Assembly (NCBI GenBank): GCA_001778695.1
Contig: MFHU01000002.1
Location: forward strand, 1-37,710
Source of the DNA: Candidatus Giovannonibacteria bacterium RIFCSPHIGHO2_12_FULL_44_22
GTDB lineage: Bacteria > Patescibacteriota > Minisyncoccia > UBA11713 > 2-01-FULL-45-33
Length of the DNA: 37,710 nucleotides
Reading direction: 5' to 3'
Of this stretch, positions 34,486 through 37,710 are shown one piece after another (position 1 is the first letter of the stretch; each line of letters opens with the position of its first letter). The position numbers and the translations under genes are program-made. The notes beneath the pieces are model-generated. The model was given only the letters and a program-made list of their open reading frames with translations, did not search any database and had not been told where the DNA came from.

Positions 34486-35181
34486 ATGCCTTTTATGAAG
34501 TTAAACGAACGGTCCGAGAATATTTTAGATTTTATCGTGCGGGATTATGTCCGTACGGCTTTTCCGGTGTCTTCCGAACGCATTAATAAAAAGGTGAGCT
34601 TGGGCGTGAGCCCTGCCACCATCAGAAACACCATGTTGGAGTTGGATAAAGGCGGTTTTTTGGAACAGCTCCATACCTCCGCCGGCCGGATTCCTACGGA
34701 CAAAGGCTACCGCTATTTTATTCAAAACCTGATGCGCCTCAAGGAGCCCCAAGCCGATATTAGGCGCTCTATGGATGAAATTTTTTCGCGCTCGGGCGAA
34801 ATCTTTGAGGAATTAAACAGCGCCGTCTCAAGGCATCTCCGGCTTTTTTCGGCGATTTTTTTGGAAAACGAAAACAGATTTTTCAAGCATGGCTTGTCGG
34901 AAGTTTTAAAAGAGCCGGAATTTATGGAGCAGGGGCGAGCGGTTAATTTTGTGGATTTGACGGAACATCTTGAAAATATGGTTTCGGGCATATTTCAAAG
35001 AAAAAATAAAAATTATAATGAGCCAGATTTCATCATAGAAGAATTCGGCATGGCAGGAATGTTTTTTGAAGATGAAGATTGGGGGAGATTCGTCATGATA
35101 TCCTTGGGTCCTCGCCGGATGAATTATGAAAAAGCCGGGTCAGTGCTTAAATACGCTAAAAGACAAAAACAATATGGATGA
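34486..35181 (+). CDS. hrcA: Heat-inducible transcription repressor HrcA, short form (true start may be 34495)
   Basis: LNERSENILDFIVRDYVRTAFPVSSERINKK...SPATIRNTMLELDKGGFLEQLHTSAGRIPTDKGYRYF; CIRCE upstream. Confidence 0.92.
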   Translation: MPFMKLNERSENILDFIVRDYVRTAFPVSSERINKKVSLGVSPATIRNTMLELDKGGFLEQLHTSAGRIPTDKGYRYFIQNLMRLKEPQADIRRSMDEIFSRSGEIFEELNSAVSRHLRLFSAIFLENENRFFKHGLSEVLKEPEFMEQGRAVNFVDLTEHLENMVSGIFQRKNKNYNEPDFIIEEFGMAGMFFEDEDWGRFVMISLGPRRMNYEKAGSVLKYAKRQKQYG

Positions 35182-35671
35182 TGACGTAGAAATTATAAAT
35201 GAAGGAGATGAAGAGACATTCAAAGATAAGTTGAAAAAACTGAAAGACGAGCTTAAGGCGGCAAAGAGCGAGCGGGATGATTATCTGGCGGGCTGGCAGA
35301 GGGCGAAAGCGGATTTTATAAACGCGAGAAAGGATGAGGAGCGCGCCAGAACGGAATTCGCAAAATTTGCAGCCGAAGGAATTTTGCTGGAGATGTTAAA
35401 GGTGGCGGATTCGTTAGAGCTTGCGGGAGAGTCGAGCGGACCGATTTACGCGCAGTTGAGAGAAATTTTTAAAGAGCATGGAGTGGTTCCAGTTGAGAGC
35501 CAAGGGAAAAAATTTAATCCGCTGGAGCATGAAGCGTTGGAGGAAAAAGAGGTTTTGGACGAAAAAGAAGATAATGTGGTGGCGGAAGAATTGCAGAAAG
35601 GCTGGCGGATTTATGATAGAATTTTAAGGCCGGCAAAAGTTAAAGTAGGAGTTTATAAAAATAAAAATTAA
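35174..35671 (+). CDS. grpE: Nucleotide exchange factor GrpE
   Basis: ERDDYLAGWQRAKADFINARKDEE; FNPLEHEALEE; GWRIYDRILRPAKVKVG. Confidence 0.94.
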   Translation: MDDDVEIINEGDEETFKDKLKKLKDELKAAKSERDDYLAGWQRAKADFINARKDEERARTEFAKFAAEGILLEMLKVADSLELAGESSGPIYAQLREIFKEHGVVPVESQGKKFNPLEHEALEEKEVLDEKEDNVVAEELQKGWRIYDRILRPAKVKVGVYKNKN

Positions 35672-35683
35672 AAACAAAAAAAT

Positions 35684-37555
35684 ATGGCAAAAATTTTAGG
35701 AATAGACTTGGGGACGACCAACTCGGCGATGGCGATTGTGGAAGGAGGAGTTCCAAAAATATTGGAAAATACGGAGGGCGCGCGCACCACGCCTTCAATG
35801 GTTGCGTTTTCAAAGACAGGCGAGCGCTTGGTCGGTCTTTTGGCAAAAAGACAGGCCGTGACCAACCCCAAAAACACAATTTTTTCCGTGAAGCGCCTGA
35901 TCGGCCGAAAATTTTCGGATATCGAAGTAAAGCGCGATAAAGCTTTGCTTCCCTACGAAATAAAAGAATCGGCAAATGGCGGAGTGGACGTAAAAATAAA
36001 CGAAAAATGGTACCGGCCGGAAGAAATTTCCGCCATGATTTTGACAAAATTAAAAACAGACGCCGAAGCCAAGCTGGGAGAAAAAATTGAAGAAGCCATC
36101 ATTACCGTGCCGGCTTATTTTGACGATGCCCAAAGGCAGGCCACCAAAGCTGCCGGTGAGATCGCCGGTTTCTCCGTGCGCAGGATTTTAAACGAGCCGA
36201 CTGCCGCGGCTTTGGCTTACGGTTTGAATAAAAAGAAAAATGAAAAAATAGTCGTCTATGACTACGGCGGAGGGACTTTTGACCTTTCGGTTTTGGAAAT
36301 CGGGGACGACACGATTGAAGTCCGCGCCACCGGAGGCGATACCCATTTAGGCGGGGACGATTTTGACCAAAAAATTATCCAATATATCGCCGTGGAATTT
36401 AAAAAAGAATCGGGCGTTGACGTAACCCGCGATGTTTTGGCGCTCCAGCGCCTGAAAGAGACGGCCGAAAAAGCCAAGCACGAACTTTCCACTACGGTTG
36501 AAACAGAAATAAATATTCCTTTCATCACCTCCGATGCTTCCGGCCCGCGGCATCTTTTAATGAAATTTACCCGCGCCAAATTGGAGGAACTTGTCGGCGA
36601 TTATTTGAACAGGTCTTTTGAGATTACTAAAAAAGTTGTTGATGATTCTGGTTTTAAAATGCAGGAAATTGACGAAATAGTTTTGGTTGGGGGGCAAACC
36701 AGAATGCCCGCTATTGTTGAGGGCATTAAAAAGCTTTTCGGAAAGGAACCCAACCGCACCATCAATCCAGATGAAGTCGTGGCGCTGGGCGCGGCGGTGC
36801 AAGGCGGGATTTTGCAGGGCGACGTGAAAGATGTTTTGCTTTTGGACGTCACTCCGCTTTCTTTGGGCATTGAAACCTTGGGAGGCGTGATGACAAAAAT
36901 TATTGAAAAAAATACGACCGTGCCGGTAGCGCGCGCGCAGGTTTTTTCAACCGCCGCTGACAACCAAACTTCCGTGGAAATTCATGTTTTGCAGGGCGAG
37001 CGTGAAATGGCGAGAGACAATAAAACTTTGGGCAGATTTATTTTGGACGGCATTCCGCCTTCTCCGCGGGGATTGCCGCAGGTTGAGGTCAGTTTTGACA
37101 TTGACGCCAACGGAATTTTATCCGTGAAAGCTAAAGACAAAGCGACGAATAAAGAACAATCCATCCGCATTGAGGCTTCCACGGGGCTTTCCAAAGATGA
37201 AATTGAAAAAATGAAACGCGACGCGGAACTTCACGCCGAAGACGATAAAAAGAAAAAAGAATTGGTTGAGGCCAAAAACCGCGCGGATGCTTTGGTTTAT
37301 ACGGCGGAGAAATCTTTGCGGGATGCCGGGGATAAAGTTGAGCAGCCCATTAAAGACGAAGTAAATCAAAAAATAGAGGCGCTGAAAAAACTGAAAGACG
37401 CCGAAGATATATCTGAAATTAAAAACGCCGAAACCGCTTTGGCGCAGGCATTATCCAAAATCGGCGAGGCGATGTATAAAAAGCCGCCCGAAGACGATAA
37501 AGGGCCGGATGTAAAAGATACAGATTTTAAAGATGTTGATGGTGATAAGAAATAA
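35684..37555 (+). CDS. dnaK: Chaperone DnaK
   Basis: [70 protein letters not shown]. Confidence 0.98.
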   Translation: MAKILGIDLGTTNSAMAIVEGGVPKILENTEGARTTPSMVAFSKTGERLVGLLAKRQAVTNPKNTIFSVKRLIGRKFSDIEVKRDKALLPYEIKESANGGVDVKINEKWYRPEEISAMILTKLKTDAEAKLGEKIEEAIITVPAYFDDAQRQATKAAGEIAGFSVRRILNEPTAAALAYGLNKKKNEKIVVYDYGGGTFDLSVLEIGDDTIEVRATGGDTHLGGDDFDQKIIQYIAVEFKKESGVDVTRDVLALQRLKETAEKAKHELSTTVETEINIPFITSDASGPRHLLMKFTRAKLEELVGDYLNRSFEITKKVVDDSGFKMQEIDEIVLVGGQTRMPAIVEGIKKLFGKEPNRTINPDEVVALGAAVQGGILQGDVKDVLLLDVTPLSLGIETLGGVMTKIIEKNTTVPVARAQVFSTAADNQTSVEIHVLQGEREMARDNKTLGRFILDGIPPSPRGLPQVEVSFDIDANGILSVKAKDKATNKEQSIRIEASTGLSKDEIEKMKRDAELHAEDDKKKKELVEAKNRADALVYTAEKSLRDAGDKVEQPIKDEVNQKIEALKKLKDAEDISEIKNAETALAQALSKIGEAMYKKPPEDDKGPDVKDTDFKDVDGDKK

Positions 37556-37567
37556 AAACCACGTTTT

Positions 37568-37710
37568 ATGTCAAATGAAAATATAGGTTTTACAACTATT
37601 CCTGAAACAGCTCCAAATCAGCCCGAAAAAAAGAAAACATTTGAAGAATATATTAATTTCATTAATTTTGATATTCTAAAAAATATTTATAAAAGCATTT
37701 ATGATCGCGC
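37568..37710 (+). CDS. N-terminal part of an ORF running off the window (MSNENIGFTTIPETAPNQPEKKKTFEEYINFINFD...)
   Basis: Open frame from ATG 37568 to the window end. Confidence 0.5.
   Translation, partial: MSNENIGFTTIPETAPNQPEKKKTFEEYINFINFDILKNIYKSIYDR

Noticed and set aside
1-37710. tRNA or rRNA genes
   Set aside because: No tRNA cloverleaf (GGTTCGAnnC-type T-arm context) or rRNA signature noticed by eye; a covariance-model scan would be needed to exclude them fully.

Overview
The window is a compact, gene-dense stretch of bacterial chromosome. Its character suggests a CPR/Patescibacteria (Parcubacteria-like) genome: minimal aminoacyl-tRNA synthetases, a short SMC, an EF-P with an unusual tip, and DUF5671/5674/5676 genes. 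That lineage call is inference; no rRNA is present. Housekeeping genes recognised: efp, gatB, miaA, thrS, dnaE, rnhB, rpmF, a nusB-Nudix fusion, rnc, smc, mnmA, alaS, a PilM/FtsA-like gene, vapBC-like TA genes, the infA-rpmJ-rpsM-rpsK-rpsD-rpoA-rplQ-rplM-rpsI operon, and CIRCE-hrcA-grpE-dnaK. An accessory minus-strand cluster at 16417-22342 carries copper/thiol-redox-like functions. Several orphan small ORFs have their own promoter, Shine-Dalgarno site and terminator. The main observations are: (1) a family of short GC-rich palindromes inserted in frame in at least eight conserved genes, including a near-identical 30-bp palindrome in dnaE and the metal ATPase, and a 20-bp repeat read in two frames within one gene; (2) a -10 box placed 6-8 nt before the ATG at about 13 transcription-unit-leading genes, predicting leaderless mRNAs, in contrast to SD-led orphan small ORFs; (3) a duplicated promoter-leader-small ORF-terminator cassette; (4) a hinge-less mini-SMC; (5) an unknown Cys-rich protein family in the copper/thiol cluster. 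No CRISPR array, tRNA, rRNA or transposase was found.
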